NCBI RefSeq assembly: GCF_003316765.1
Contig: NZ_NIJF01000060.1
Coordinates: 186,001-250,000 of the forward strand
Reading direction: 5' to 3'
Source: Bacillus sp. P14.5
GTDB lineage: Bacteria; Bacillota; Bacilli; Bacillales; Bacillaceae_B
Length of the DNA stretch: 64,000 nucleotides
Shown here in pieces: positions 18,481 to 27,608 of this stretch. Each line of letters begins with the position of its first letter. The first letter of the stretch is position 1. Under the pieces are notes generated by a model that was not told the DNA's origin, did no database searches, and worked only from the letters and a program-made list of their open reading frames with translations. The position numbers and the translations under genes were made by a program.

Positions 18481-19153
18481 TTGAAGCCTGAGATTAAGGC
18501 ATTTATATTCGATGTATACGGAACACTTTTCGATGTTCATTCTGTTAAAGAAAAATGCGATGACATTTTTCCTGGTAAAGGATTGAGTATCAGTCAATCC
18601 TGGAGAAATAAGCAGCTGAATTACTTTTTTTAAGACAGTTAATGGGGAGGTACGAAAACTTCGAAGTGGTTACGAGAGAAGCACTAAGGTATGCTATTGC
18701 CCAAAATCATGAAGATTGGACTGCAGAAATCGAGGATAAACTAATTACTGCCTATTCAGAGCTGGCTCTGTATCAGGAAGTTAAAAAGGTATTAGCTGAA
18801 CTAAAAATAAAAAAGCTATAATATTATCAAACGGTACAAACCACATGCTTCAGTCAGTGGTCAAAAATGCAGGCATAAATCATTTTTTTCATTCGATTTT
18901 GAGTATTGATGATGTAAAGCAGTATAAACCAACTGCAGCAGCCTATAATTACGCATTGATTCAATTAGGATTTCAGAGAGAGGAAGTTCTTTTCATGTCC
19001 TCTAATGGGTGGGACATTTCGGGTGCGAAGAATTTTGGATTTCATACCGCTTGGATAAATAGAAGCAATGCTCCTTCAGAAAAGCTGGGGTTAGCGCCAG
19101 ATTCTATTTATGAAGATATAACAGGCATTCTTGAATGGAAAAGTCAAGAATAA
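18481..19153 (+). pseudogene. Haloacid dehalogenase type II-like HAD hydrolase, two frameshifts
   Basis: Starts at TTG 18481 with [17 protein letters not shown] (nucleophile Asp). One T added to T7 at 18625-18631 continues the frame as [19 protein letters not shown], and one A added near 18803-18807 gives KKAIILSNGTNHML (motif II). The last part has KPTAAAYNYAL (motif III Lys) and FMSSNGWDISGAKNFG. This is the order of L-2-haloacid dehalogenases, about 224 residues. Both breaks are homopolymer contractions, so the gene is probably intact in the cell. Confidence 0.75.
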
Positions 19154-19634
19154 TGATGTTTACTATAGATAAATGAGCAGTAAAACACTGTCGCTTCTCT
19201 TCAGAGGACGATTCATAGATTGAGGACAATAAACTAAAGCTTGCTCTTTTCTTGGCTTTTAAATTTAAAAGTCAGCTGACCTATGTCAAATGAAAGACTC
19301 TATTAGTCTGTTTTAATAGATTTGCCTGAAATTTCGATGAGGCTTAATATATGGATCACTATTTTATTCTTACACTCCAACAAGTCGAGATTAGCCATCA
19401 GCAGCAGATTACTTTTTCCGCTGAACGGATCACTGTGACTAAGCACAGTGATCTCCCTTCGGCTGTTATACACCTTCCCGTTACACCTCTAGTTTCCTCG
19501 ATAAGTGAATAAACCTTTCCTAACATGTAGAAATTTCCAGTTGGATTTTTCTCCCTTTCTTCATTCGACAATTTCTGACTATTCACCTTTGCCCCTACAG
19601 AAAAATTAATTCTAATAGTGTATATAACCAATTA
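19154..19634. other. Intergenic stretch with one strong hairpin
   Basis: GATCACTGTG / CACAGTGATC (19428-19453) is a perfect 10-bp stem. A 77-codon minus-strand frame runs across it, but it has no ribosome binding site and looks accidental. Nothing else recognised. Confidence 0.4.
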
Positions 19635-20231
19635 TCAGAGCTTAAGTATTTCTCCATCAGGTATTCCTGCCATTCGATCAACCCCTACCAGCCGCTCCCC
19701 ATCAAACTCCATCCGGTAAACATCCGGTTTGGTTGTGCTTTTCAAGAATTCCAAACTATAGAATTTTTGATTGAAATAACCCATCATCAATGTCATGACT
19801 GCTCCATGAGTACCAACGACAATTCTTTGTCCGGCATATGTTACCAATATCCCCCTTAACTGCTTCACTGCCCTTCGTTGACAGTCAGCGTTGGATTCTC
19901 CCCCATCCAATGCATAGTCAGGTTCTGAAAATGATTGTTCTAAGAGTGGTAGTAACTCCTTGTCCGCCAACCTTTTGTCATCGGCGGTAAAAACCCTTTC
20001 TTTAAGATCCTCAAATTCTACCACTTCTTTTTCTATTAATTTTCCAATTGGCTCAACAGTTAAAACGGAGCGTTTATAAGGACTGGAAACAACTGTTTGT
20101 ATGCCTTCTCCTTTTAATACTTCCGTTATTTTATGGACATCTTCTTCCCCTTTTCCAGTCAATCCTCTTAACCTTTCATGACCCTCCTTTGGTGAATCTC
20201 CATGCCTGACCATATAGATAAAGGTCCTCAT
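19635..20231 (-). CDS. Histidine phosphatase (phosphoglycerate mutase-like) family protein
   Basis: 198 residues from ATG 20231 (GGAGGAGAGG upstream). FIYMVRHGDSPKEGHERL contains the catalytic RHG, SSPYKRSVLTVEP the second arginine, and VVGTHGAVMTLMM the second catalytic histidine. A cytoplasmic phosphatase or mutase of unknown substrate. A longer in-frame start at 20354 adds an unlikely lysine-rich leader, so I reject it. Confidence 0.85.
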   Translation of the reverse strand: MRTFIYMVRHGDSPKEGHERLRGLTGKGEEDVHKITEVLKGEGIQTVVSSPYKRSVLTVEPIGKLIEKEVVEFEDLKERVFTADDKRLADKELLPLLEQSFSEPDYALDGGESNADCQRRAVKQLRGILVTYAGQRIVVGTHGAVMTLMMGYFNQKFYSLEFLKSTTKPDVYRMEFDGERLVGVDRMAGIPDGEILKL

Positions 20232-20423
20232 TTCCTCTCCTCCATTTATGTTAATTAATTTATAAATATAAAATAACATACCATTCTTATGGAATTTCAT
20301 AGTAACATTAACACAGGAAAAAAGTTTTTTGAATTTTTTGAACCAATTAACCATTTTTTCTATCTAATGATAAACGACCAAGAAATTGCCGGAAGGTGTT
20401 TTTTTCTAGAAAAAAACTGATAA

Positions 20424-21089
20424 AGAAAGCGAAAAAAGGACATCATCCCATCCTTTATTCTATTAATGAAAGAGAATGAATCGACTGCAACAGAATTAAT
20501 GATTGCAGATGAAGCACACGGTATTATGAAAAAGGAATTTATCGAACGTGCTGTAACACTGGGAGCTCCTCCTTTCCGTATATTCAAAAAACACCTGCTT
20601 CCTCACCTGCTGCCCAGGCTGTTCGTCATCGCACACTTGGGAATTTTTCAAATCTATTTTGGAGGAACTTCCGTCTGCTATGATATCTACTGCGACCCTC
20701 CTATGCCGATTGCCAATGAATGGTCCGGCCTGCTGGGAATGTATATCAAACAGATCAATTACCAATGGTGGCTGGCAGCAGGACCTCTAGCCTGCTTTAC
20801 GATAACCATTCTGGCCATAAACAGCATGGCAGCCGGAATTGATAAGGGTTTGACACCGCCTAAACCATACAAAAAAAGGTTCTGGAGCAGAAGAAAAATA
20901 GAGTCCAATCAAGTGACTTCCCTATCTGTAGATGAGGGTTTATACGGACGGAGGCCATTGTCCAGAGAAGAGGTTAATAAAGGCAAAAGGACAGTGGAAT
21001 CTTTCCTCTTGTTGATATTTAACGAGTGTTATCAAGTCTTCATAGCTTTCATAATGAGGAAATTGGGTCTTTTCATAAGCTTTTCATAG
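20424..21089 (+). pseudogene. C-terminal remnant of an Opp/Dpp-type ABC permease
   Basis: ERAVTLGAPPFRIFKKHLLP followed by hydrophobic segments is the cytoplasmic coupling loop and last helices of a peptide-importer permease, but the N-terminal half of the protein is missing. The frame has in-frame stops just upstream (20418-20423) and no ribosome binding site. At the far end it runs on into sequence antisense to the methyltransferase, so the natural stop is probably lost too. No other opp genes are nearby. A degenerate remnant. Confidence 0.6.
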
Positions 21090-21739
21090 CTTTCAGGTGC
21101 TTGAATTTTAAAATTGTTCGTCGGCCTGGGTTCAATCATTTCTTTAAGTATAAAAAAAGAGGCTGTTTTCGTCACAATCTCTTGAAGCGGTCTACGGTAA
21201 AATGCGACTTCGAAATCTTTCCCCTCTTTATTCCAGATATCTATAATCAATTGTGTTGAAAAGTATTCTGTGTTCTCAAGAATGGTGCTGTCCATCATAG
21301 GGTGGTGAATGGAGAACAAGAAACCCCCCTTTGTTTTAAGTAATCTTTGTACCTCACCGAAGATATGATCCCAGTCTTTAAGATAGTGAAGAGTTAAAGA
21401 ACTAATTATGTAATCAAAGGATTCATCTGGGAAGGGCAATGGCTTTTCCAAATCCAAGCACAGTACCTCGGCTTTTTCTCCCACTCTCCTTTTAGCAGAA
21501 GCCGCCATTTCAGGACTTAAGTCAACAGCAACCACATCTGCTCCGCGGTTCACCAACTGCTGGGTATACCAGCCGGCAGCACACCCCGCATCCAGCACCC
21601 TTCTATTTCTAAGATCGACTGGAATTTGCGCCAACATTGAAGGTCTCTCATATTCACTGTTGTAAATACTCTGGGTATCTATTGAATTTTCATATACGCT
21701 TGCAAGCTCATTAAAAGACTTCTTTACTTTCTCTTTCAA
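21032..21739 (-). CDS. Class I SAM-dependent methyltransferase
   Basis: About 235 residues. Motif I VLDAGCAAGWYTQQL, acidic end of strand 2 VVAVDLSPEM, and FDYIISSLTLHYLKDW (post-motif region) give the usual Rossmann methyltransferase; it resembles ubiquinone/UbiE-like and tellurite-type enzymes. Substrate unknown. TTG 21739 is preferred (AGAGGTG upstream); a GTG two codons earlier is too close to the site. Confidence 0.8.
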   Translation of the reverse strand: MKEKVKKSFNELASVYENSIDTQSIYNSEYERPSMLAQIPVDLRNRRVLDAGCAAGWYTQQLVNRGADVVAVDLSPEMAASAKRRVGEKAEVLCLDLEKPLPFPDESFDYIISSLTLHYLKDWDHIFGEVQRLLKTKGGFLFSIHHPMMDSTILENTEYFSTQLIIDIWNKEGKDFEVAFYRRPLQEIVTKTASFFILKEMIEPRPTNNFKIQAPESYEKLMKRPNFLIMKAMKT

Positions 21740-21937
21740 ATTCACACCTCTTTCTCTATCTTACAATCTACATTAATAAGTTTACTCTTACTGCAGCAGA
21801 AAGGAATAAACAATTGTAAGTAGAAATTCCTCAGATTCCTCTTAACTTCCTTGCTAAAAGTGAATTCACTTATAATAATGCCGTGAATTTCGAAATTCAT
21901 ATTAAATAGCAACAAAGTTTAGTAATAGATCCAAGAT
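21740..21937. other. Intergenic, with a short scrap similar to the MITE right end
   Basis: TTAAATAGCAACAAAGTTTA near 21901-21920 matches the inner part of the right end of the 190-bp MITEs, but the terminal bases and the rest of the element are absent. Confidence 0.3.
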
Positions 21938-22099
21938 TTAAGACATAGACTTAGCTCCTTCTTTTTTTCCTATCCCGTACCCTATCGAGATTCCCAGTAC
22001 AAGTATAAAAACCATGACAGGATCAAAATCACCTGTAAACAAACCCCAAACAATCCATCCTGTTATAACTCCAAGAACAACCAAAAATATTGCCTTCAA
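21938..22099 (-). CDS. Small membrane protein, 53 residues
   Basis: Starts at TTG 22099 (GAGGAGG, 8 bases upstream). Two hydrophobic helices (about 4-20 and 26-42), then the basic tail GKKEGAKSMS. I do not recognise the family. Longer in-frame starts to 22156 are less likely because the ribosome binding site would be inside them. Confidence 0.6.
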   Translation of the reverse strand: MKAIFLVVLGVITGWIVWGLFTGDFDPVMVFILVLGISIGYGIGKKEGAKSMS

Positions 22100-22235
22100 T
22101 TTAATTACCTCCTCTTTAAGCAGGCATTTTATTGTATCACCCTGCTCTTTTTTCAAGACAGCTTACGTTCTTAGACTCATATAATATAATTAATTATGGT
22201 ATGATTATCCAAAAGTGATAAGGAGATGTATTGAT

Positions 22236-22421
22236 TTGATGCTATTTGGAGATTTTATTTTTTCAGGTTTCATTCTATTATTATTAATTCTCGGAGCTGT
22301 CTCATTCTTCCTTTTTGTTCGGAGATTGCTTGTGAACAGCAGCATGAATAATAACTATAATGAAGATATAAATAACAAATTAGATAGAGTCATTGAGCTG
22401 CTTGAAAAACAATCAAAGTAA
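22236..22421 (+). CDS. DUF4083-like small membrane protein
   Basis: About 61 residues, starting at TTG 22236 or ATG 22239 after AAGGAG. One long hydrophobic segment, then RRLLVNSSMN and a C-terminal coiled-coil helix NNKLDRVIELLEKQSK, the layout of DUF4083. Function unknown. Confidence 0.6.
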   Translation: MMLFGDFIFSGFILLLLILGAVSFFLFVRRLLVNSSMNNNYNEDINNKLDRVIELLEKQSK

Positions 22422-22455
22422 GTGCAGCAATGGGTACATTAGCGGGACAGCACTT

Positions 22456-22734
22456 TTATTTCTCCCCGCTTTTTAAAGCGTCAATATACTGTTTCGCTTC
22501 TACTAATGAAAGACCCAGGGTTTCTCTGACTTTTTTTACGGCTTGCACATCCTGGCCTTCGCTGATCAACTCTCTCAATTCCTTATTGATTGGTTTGTCA
22601 GGAACCCCTGTCTTATCTGCAAGCTGGTATATCACATATTTCATCCCTCTAACTCGGCCATCAAGCCTTATGACTGTGACAAGCAAATAGATTAGAATTG
22701 ATACTATCAGAAAATCCATAAAATTGTACTCCAC
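22456..22734 (-). CDS. Membrane-anchored protein with ribosomal L7/L12 C-terminal-like domain
   Basis: 92 residues. A single N-terminal membrane helix (about 7-22), a short linker, then DVQAVKKVRETLGLSLVEAKQYIDAL, which matches the C-terminal fold of ribosomal protein L7/L12 (AVKxVRExTGLGLKEAK). Such proteins are found in Bacillus; their role is not settled. GTG 22734 follows AAAGGAG; ATG 22719 also has a possible site. Confidence 0.7.
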   Translation of the reverse strand: MEYNFMDFLIVSILIYLLVTVIRLDGRVRGMKYVIYQLADKTGVPDKPINKELRELISEGQDVQAVKKVRETLGLSLVEAKQYIDALKSGEK

Positions 22735-22764
22735 TTGAAACGACTCCTTTCATTCAATTCCAAA

Positions 22765-23418
22765 TTATAGGATCCTTGTCTTTTTTCCGTCGCTGATTTT
22801 AAAGTGAACGTCCATCGAAGAACCTCCACCTACACGGTTCTCAATATGAGACACATCAAGCAATTCTTCCAATTGGATTATCTCTTTACTATTGGGTTGC
22901 AGCGTAATACTATATGGCCCATTTACATTCATCAAGGATACCAACCGGATATCCTTTTTCATGTAAAAGGAATCTAAGAATTCTATTTCAAAGGTCACTG
23001 GTCTGCCGCTGCGATTATGTAAGTTGAGCTTACATTCACCGTTCATTGTCTCCTCACTCTCTGATTCAAAATCACAGGTGCCATTTCCGTAGTATGAGAT
23101 GGCATCAATCCCCCTTGCGAACGTTTCCTGGTAAACAATAACAAGAAGCAGCGGCATCACTGTATAAACAAATGCGGTAATTACTACTGCTCGAAAACGA
23201 AATTTTTCCAGCCCCTTTACTAGTAAAACCATAGCAACGATGAATAAAACAGATCCAACTATGGCGAGGGGATTATACCCATCTGCCTCTGTGATCGGGA
23301 AGGACATAAAAGTGGTGCGTGCCTCGAGCATTTGGTTATTAGGAAAGGGGAAAAATAAGAACATACAAAAACAAAAAATGACCGCCGAGCTTATGAGTGC
23401 CAGCTTATTTTTTACCAC
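22765..23418 (-). CDS. Hypothetical membrane protein with extracytoplasmic domain
   Basis: 217 residues: three hydrophobic segments (about 6-25, 50-68, 75-95) and a soluble C-terminal half that looks like beta-sandwich (GRPVTFEIEFLDSFY...NGPYSITLQPNSKEIIQ) with two cysteines (GTCDF, GECKL). GTG start with GGGAGG 8 bases upstream. First of a run of small membrane proteins on this strand. Function unknown. Confidence 0.6.
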   Translation of the reverse strand: MVKNKLALISSAVIFCFCMFLFFPFPNNQMLEARTTFMSFPITEADGYNPLAIVGSVLFIVAMVLLVKGLEKFRFRAVVITAFVYTVMPLLLVIVYQETFARGIDAISYYGNGTCDFESESEETMNGECKLNLHNRSGRPVTFEIEFLDSFYMKKDIRLVSLMNVNGPYSITLQPNSKEIIQLEELLDVSHIENRVGGGSSMDVHFKISDGKKTRIL

Positions 23419-23433
23419 GATGTCCGCCTCCCT

Positions 23434-23640
23434 TTAAATAATTCTTTCAGTCTTATCCCAAAGCAGTATAAAATCCTTGAATGGATACATAACCAGTAAA
23501 CAAAAATACCGCAGCAAAAAGGAAACTTTTAGATCTCTTTTATATTCCTCTATTCCTAATGTTATCATTAATAGACTTACGAACAGTATCCTTATAGAGT
23601 TATAGGTGTAATCTCCAGTAAAGGAGTCCGTATGCTGCAA
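23434..23640 (-). pseudogene. DUF3953-like membrane protein fragment
   Basis: A 68-codon frame from TTG with no ribosome binding site. ILFVSLLMITLGIEEYKRD resembles the second helix and following motif of DUF3953, but the first helix is missing. Probably an N-terminally broken gene, or one with a lost base. Confidence 0.35.
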
Positions 23641-23710
23641 ATATCAGCACTATACTACGTATAGTTTAACGCAGTACCGTCAACAAATTTCACTCCTTTT
23701 CTGACCCCGA

Positions 23711-24028
23711 TCAGTTCTGCCGCATTTGCATCCGGTATACAAAGTATCCAGCGAGATTTAACACAATGGTTACTAGGAGCAGCACAACTGAAATACTTAC
23801 CAATGAACCGCTGGTATCCATTATGGCAGACCAATCCTGAATTTTTACGAGGTGATTTTGGTACATGATCTGGAAACACAGCGACATTGCACAGGCACTG
23901 ATACTCACAACAGCATTTGTTCCCCATTTTTTAAAATCATCACTTTTATAACCCATTAAATAGACTATAGGAAGAATCCATGCTAGGCATCCGAGGATGA
24001 GGCTTCCCGCATTTAGCAGACTGATCAT
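23711..24028 (-). CDS. Conserved-type four-helix membrane protein
   Basis: About 105 residues from ATG 24028 (GGGGG 8 bases upstream). Hydrophobic segments at about 5-25, 37-53 and 74-96; NHLVKIQDWSAIMDTSG in the loop. It resembles small Bacillus membrane proteins I have seen but cannot name. Followed and preceded by other small membrane proteins in the same direction. Confidence 0.6.
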   Translation of the reverse strand: MISLLNAGSLILGCLAWILPIVYLMGYKSDDFKKWGTNAVVSISACAMSLCFQIMYQNHLVKIQDWSAIMDTSGSLVSISVVLLLVTIVLNLAGYFVYRMQMRQN

Positions 24029-24092
24029 GTTATAAGCCCCCATTATCATTTTTTAAATTAAAAATTTCCTATTTTAATTACCGAGACCCAAT

Positions 24093-24359
24093 CTAAGGAG
24101 CACCTCTGGTGAATTCGTCCATGAAGTCCATCACCAAAGCATAGACAACAAGACTGACTGGTAAAAGGTTGCCTGCCAGCGCAACCAGCCTCTTAATCAT
24201 TTTTTCCCTGCTGAACAAGGAAAGGATGCTGAGTGGAATACCAAACATGGTCAGATAAAGCACGATGACAAATAATTTAAGCGGTGTTATTATGGAAAGC
24301 ATAAATACGGCAATTGAAACCAGGGCTATACAAAATGATATGTCTGTAATTATTTTCAA
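24093..24359 (-). CDS. Small membrane protein
   Basis: About 88 residues, probably from TTG 24359 (AAAAGG upstream; a GTG at 24383 is too close to its site). Three hydrophobic segments, the last followed by MDEFTRGAP. No family recognised. Confidence 0.55.
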   Translation of the reverse strand: MKIITDISFCIALVSIAVFMLSIITPLKLFVIVLYLTMFGIPLSILSLFSREKMIKRLVALAGNLLPVSLVVYALVMDFMDEFTRGAP

Positions 24360-24435
24360 GTTTTTCCTTTTCAGGTCTATCACCCTTTTCTGTTGTAAAT
24401 TGACGATGTATAAATGGTAACTTCCATAAATTCAA

Positions 24436-25044
24436 TTAAAGATCCGATTCTTTTTCCTCAACTTTAATTTTAAGCAAGAGGACGGTTTCTCCTTTTTTGA
24501 TGATGCTGTTAACTGACACCTCATCTTGATAATCAATGGATCTCATTGAGTGCCCTGAAGACTCTCGATAGGCAGCCAGAACCTTTGTCTCTCCCAACTG
24601 CAACTTTACTTCCTCTTCACCAATCGCATAGTCCCAGGATGACATCATACCTTGATTAAAATCTCTATCTACTTTTTCCGGAGCTGACTTTACACCTGGA
24701 CCATAAAGAAATACCATTGCATTTTCCCCATCCGGATTGATCATCCCAAACCCCAGATTCCCTTTTTCTACTTCTACAGGGCTGTTTCCGTATGATAATT
24801 GAGTTAATGGCTCAGGATTCTTCTCTCCATTACTATAGCTTTCCACCCAAAGTGTCACCCACCTTTGATCTGCTTCTGGTAAGTGAAACTCAAAATCAAA
24901 TACAAATCCTATTGCCAGTTCATCAAAAGTTTTTTCGTAATCAGAATCTGTATGTTTGGAGATTGTAGGAGAATCGAGATTGGCAGAACACCCCGCACAT
25001 ATAAGGACTGCCAGGAAGACGTTAAATAAATGACCCTTTTTCAA
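24436..25044 (-). CDS. Putative lipoprotein
   Basis: 202 residues; TTG start with GAGGGGAG 6 bases upstream. Signal peptide ends in LICAGCS (lipobox). The mature part is rich in beta-prone stretches (RWVTLWVESYS, VEKGNLGFGMI, TVLLLKIKVEEKE). Function unknown. It heads the series of membrane-protein genes read leftward from here. Confidence 0.65.
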   Translation of the reverse strand: MKKGHLFNVFLAVLICAGCSANLDSPTISKHTDSDYEKTFDELAIGFVFDFEFHLPEADQRWVTLWVESYSNGEKNPEPLTQLSYGNSPVEVEKGNLGFGMINPDGENAMVFLYGPGVKSAPEKVDRDFNQGMMSSWDYAIGEEEVKLQLGETKVLAAYRESSGHSMRSIDYQDEVSVNSIIKKGETVLLLKIKVEEKESDL

Positions 25045-25151
25045 AACAAACTCCCCTCTCTATATTCCCTTTTTCTGACGGGATTTCTGCACTCTGGTAA
25101 GGCATTTGGAAAGTTCCCTTAATCCGATAAGCGCCCCTTCTCTTATCGATA

Positions 25152-25346
25152 TTAATAAAGTTTATCCGTTAGTAACCCCATTATCAGTATGTAAAGGGCG
25201 TGCAGAAAGTAAATGAACGTGTATGATACCCCGATAAATCGTGTTGCAATTCCATGCTCATCAAATGGACTTATTGAAATGGCAGTTAACAAGAGACATA
25301 CTGGTGAGGTTATAAGTAAGATTACCCTGGCGATAATTCTTTTTTC
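25152..25346 (-). pseudogene. Membrane protein remnant without a start codon
   Basis: The frame reads RIIARVILLITSPVCLLL through YTFIYFLHALYILIMGLLTD to a TAA at 25152. The two hydrophobic helices are gene-like, but upstream is a stop and there is no ATG or ribosome binding site. Either a remnant or a gene with a lost base near 25345. Confidence 0.3.
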
Positions 25347-25427
25347 TTATTTCTTTGAGTAGGCTAAAAAAACAGGACTGATATCACAAAAGTTGTTTAT
25401 ATAAAGTTTGACACTGGTATAAAAGAA

Positions 25428-25550
25428 TGGATTTCCGCTCCAGGTGCACGACTCCGCGGAGCGGGAGTTGAGCCTCCTCAGCTGCGCTTCCGGGGTCTCA
25501 TCTGTCCCGCTAGTCCCGCAGGAGATCCCACACCTTCCGCTCCAATCCTC
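25428..25550. repeat. GC-rich dispersed repeat of Bacillaceae type
   Basis: GGATTTCCGCTCCAGGTG ... CTCCGCGGAGCGGGAG ... CCGGGGTCTCATCTGTCCCG ... CAGGAG ... CCTTCCGCTCCAATCC. I recognise this type of element from intergenic regions of many Bacillaceae. The base composition is far from the AT-rich surroundings. The start and end (GGATTTCCGCTCC / CCGCTCCAATCC) are similar in wording. Function unknown. Confidence 0.65.
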
Positions 25551-25999
25551 TAATGAAAAGGCGTGTATCGTTCAACATAAGTTCATAGAATTTTAAGCTC
25601 CATAAAGAAAAAAGTTAAATAGAAGCAAGCAACATGCACCTGTTGTTCCCTACTCTTTCTTATTAGGATATTTTAATACTTTTTTGACACCAAACAGGTT
25701 CTTTGAAATCACTTGATTGTTCTTATTTCTTTTTTAATGAAACAGACATGAACAGTCTTTATGGTGTTTTCTATACCCTTCCCATCTATTAATTGACGAA
25801 TAATCACACCAAAAAGTTTCATTTATCTGACAAAAGACTCCCTATCCGAAATAACCGAGTTAAAATCCCCTTCCCCTAAAGAAAGAATAATGTAGCTCTA
25901 AAGTATTTTTTGTAAAATAAACCAGACAATATGACAAGTTGACTTTACAAAATGACAAGCAGACTGTACAATGACACTGAAGAGATGGGAGTGATGATA
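25551..25999. other. Intergenic stretch upstream of the XRE gene
   Basis: AT-rich, about 450 bases. Just before the XRE start, repeated ATGACAAG/AATGACA words (25929-25975) may be regulator-binding sites. No gene recognised. Confidence 0.3.
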
Positions 26000-26206
26000 T
26001 TGCTGGTTAATCGTGTGAAAGAATTCAGAGCCCGGTTTGATCTTACTCAGGGTCAGCTTGCCGAAAAAGTTGGCGTGACGAGACAAACCATCGTGTCATT
26101 GGAGAAAGGGAGTTACATACCTTCTTTGCTTCTTGCCATGAATATTGCGGAGGTCTTCAATGAACCAATAGAAGTGATTTTTTCGAAAAGGGAGGAAGAA
26201 AATTGA
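26000..26206 (+). CDS. XRE-family transcription regulator
   Basis: 68 residues from TTG 26000 (GGGAG, 9 bases upstream). A single Cro/C1-type helix-turn-helix: [20 protein letters not shown] with recognition helix [13 protein letters not shown]. Its stop overlaps the start of the next gene by 3 bases, so it is coupled to a membrane protein. The same pair type occurs convergently at 27588-26964. Confidence 0.85.
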   Translation: MLVNRVKEFRARFDLTQGQLAEKVGVTRQTIVSLEKGSYIPSLLLAMNIAEVFNEPIEVIFSKREEEN

Positions 26207-26685
26207 AATTATATCTAATTGTTTTACTGAGGTCTTTGCTTTTCGTGTCATTAGCCGTAATGGTGTACGATGTGGTATGGGTCGAACAGCAATTTGAGCT
26301 GTTGGGAAGAGGTTATATCGACGGTTTTTCAACGAACGTTAATAATCTGATGGGACAAATCTTTATGATTCTAACGGCCATTTTGGTTATCTTAAATGCA
26401 ATACAAATGTTCTCCATGAAGAAAAAGAAACAAGCCAAGGTCGAGGATTATATACTGCCGGAATATGATGCTTCTGATGAAAGAACTGTTGAAATCACCG
26501 GGAGAGCCGTACGGTTTGCTTTCGGATTTGTGTTACTATTTTCGTTTTTGATCCTGGGCTCCTACATGTTCATCCCGACTTACTTTCTTGATTTTGCCTG
26601 GTATCCCATGTTTACAACCGCATCTATCCCAATTGCAGGGCTGATTGTCTATCTGATTTCATTTAAAGTGCTTTATTCCCGCTAA
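26203..26685 (+). CDS. Membrane protein partner of the XRE regulator
   Basis: 160 residues, TTG start within the stop of the regulator gene (GGGAGGAAG upstream). Four hydrophobic segments (about 5-24, 47-69, 103-124, 133-157). Basic loop after the second helix ([12 protein letters not shown]). Tight coupling suggests that the membrane protein and repressor act together, as in many Bacillus XRE/DUF2178-type pairs. Function unknown. Confidence 0.65.
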   Translation: MKLYLIVLLRSLLFVSLAVMVYDVVWVEQQFELLGRGYIDGFSTNVNNLMGQIFMILTAILVILNAIQMFSMKKKKQAKVEDYILPEYDASDERTVEITGRAVRFAFGFVLLFSFLILGSYMFIPTYFLDFAWYPMFTTASIPIAGLIVYLISFKVLYSR

Positions 26686-26700
26686 AATGGAGACCTGGAT

Positions 26701-26752
26701 GACAGAACCTGATAAAGGGCCACTCACCCTGCCCCCTGCATCAGGTTCTGTC
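26701..26752 (+). terminator. Rho-independent terminator
   Basis: GACAGAACCTGAT / ATCAGGTTCTGTC, 13-bp perfect stem with a long loop, followed by ATTTTC. It ends the XRE/membrane-protein operon and lies next to the MITE. Confidence 0.75.
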
Positions 26753-26761
26753 ATTTTCAAA

Positions 26762-26951
26762 GGCTCTTTTCGTAAACTTTGAAGCTTTTTGATAAAAATT
26801 CCTTAGGGTGAGGCCATTATTTGCCGGCAGCATCCCATTAAGCAAGGAAGAAAAGAGCTACTCCCTCTGTTGAAAGAGAGAAAATTTAGTATCCTGGGAA
26901 AAATCCGGCTCTTGGGATTTTTCCGAAAGCAACAAAATATGCGAAAACAGC
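26762..26951 (-). mobile_element. 190-bp MITE, copy C
   Basis: Begins GGCTCTTTTCGTAAACTTTG and ends with the inverted match GCAACAAAATATGCGAAAACAGC. It is flanked on both sides by TTTTCAAA (26754-26761 and 26952-26959), a perfect 8-bp duplication. It aligns along its length with copies at 34351 and 38369. Too short to code for a transposase. The GGCTCTTT ends plus 8-bp duplications recall ISL3-family elements, which may mobilise it. Confidence 0.85.
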
Positions 26952-26963
26952 TTTTCAAAACAC

Positions 26964-27374
26964 TTACAAGCGTTTAGTGATGAACGCCCCCACACCAATC
27001 ACTATATAGACGCCCATTAAACAAACAATCAACATGCCCGTTTCAATCATTTGAACGCCCATCGAATAGAGTAATATAAGCACTGCACCGCTTCCGATAA
27101 GGAGAGCATAAAGTACAACCATTAAGTACCGCTGCATCAGAATTAAACTTCTTTCATCAAAACTAGGAACGTTTCGTCTGTGCTTTTTCATTAACTTGGT
27201 ATATAGCAAAAAGATTAGAAAGCCGCCCGCTGTTCCTCCAACGACTGAATAAGCCAGAGAGTAATCATACTCTCCTGTTTGTTTACCAATTATAAATATC
27301 CCTAAAAAGCCGCCAGCCATAATACACATCATTATAAAAATCCAGGCCAGTATTAATGCCTTTTTATTTTTCAT
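26964..27374 (-). CDS. Membrane protein partner of an XRE regulator
   Basis: 136 residues from ATG 27374. Four hydrophobic segments in two pairs (about 7-27, 38-58, 84-105, 108-130) with KKHRRNVPSFDERS between them, like DUF2178-type proteins. It overlaps the end of the XRE gene by 11 bases, so the two are translationally coupled. Confidence 0.7.
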   Translation of the reverse strand: MKNKKALILAWIFIMMCIMAGGFLGIFIIGKQTGEYDYSLAYSVVGGTAGGFLIFLLYTKLMKKHRRNVPSFDERSLILMQRYLMVVLYALLIGSGAVLILLYSMGVQMIETGMLIVCLMGVYIVIGVGAFITKRL

Positions 27375-27588
27375 CCTTCTTCCCCCTTGTTTCCTCAAGA
27401 TAAAACATTTCCTCAATGGGTACATTAAAGTACTGTATTAATTTCAGCGCCAATTCCAGACTTGGATTATATTTATTCTTTTCAATCGCATTTACCGTTT
27501 GCCGGGTGATTTGTAAATCCTCGGCCATTTTAACCTGCGTTACCCCCTTCTTCAACCGAATTTCTTTTATATGGTTGATCACTTTCAT
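27364..27588 (-). CDS. XRE-family transcription regulator
   Basis: 74 residues: single Cro/C1 helix-turn-helix with VTQVKMAEDLQITRQTVNAI and the NPSLELALKL segment common in small Bacillus repressors. Upstream are two copies of the palindrome GTAAAGATATCTTTAC placed around its promoter, so it probably represses itself. Coupled to the membrane protein downstream. Confidence 0.85.
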   Translation of the reverse strand: MKVINHIKEIRLKKGVTQVKMAEDLQITRQTVNAIEKNKYNPSLELALKLIQYFNVPIEEMFYLEETRGKKDEK

Positions 27589-27608
27589 GCTTAGCCCTCC
27601 AATAGGAA

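Noticed and set aside
19398-19631. 77-codon minus-strand frame
   Set aside because: It runs across a perfect 10-bp hairpin, has no ribosome binding site and no recognisable motif.
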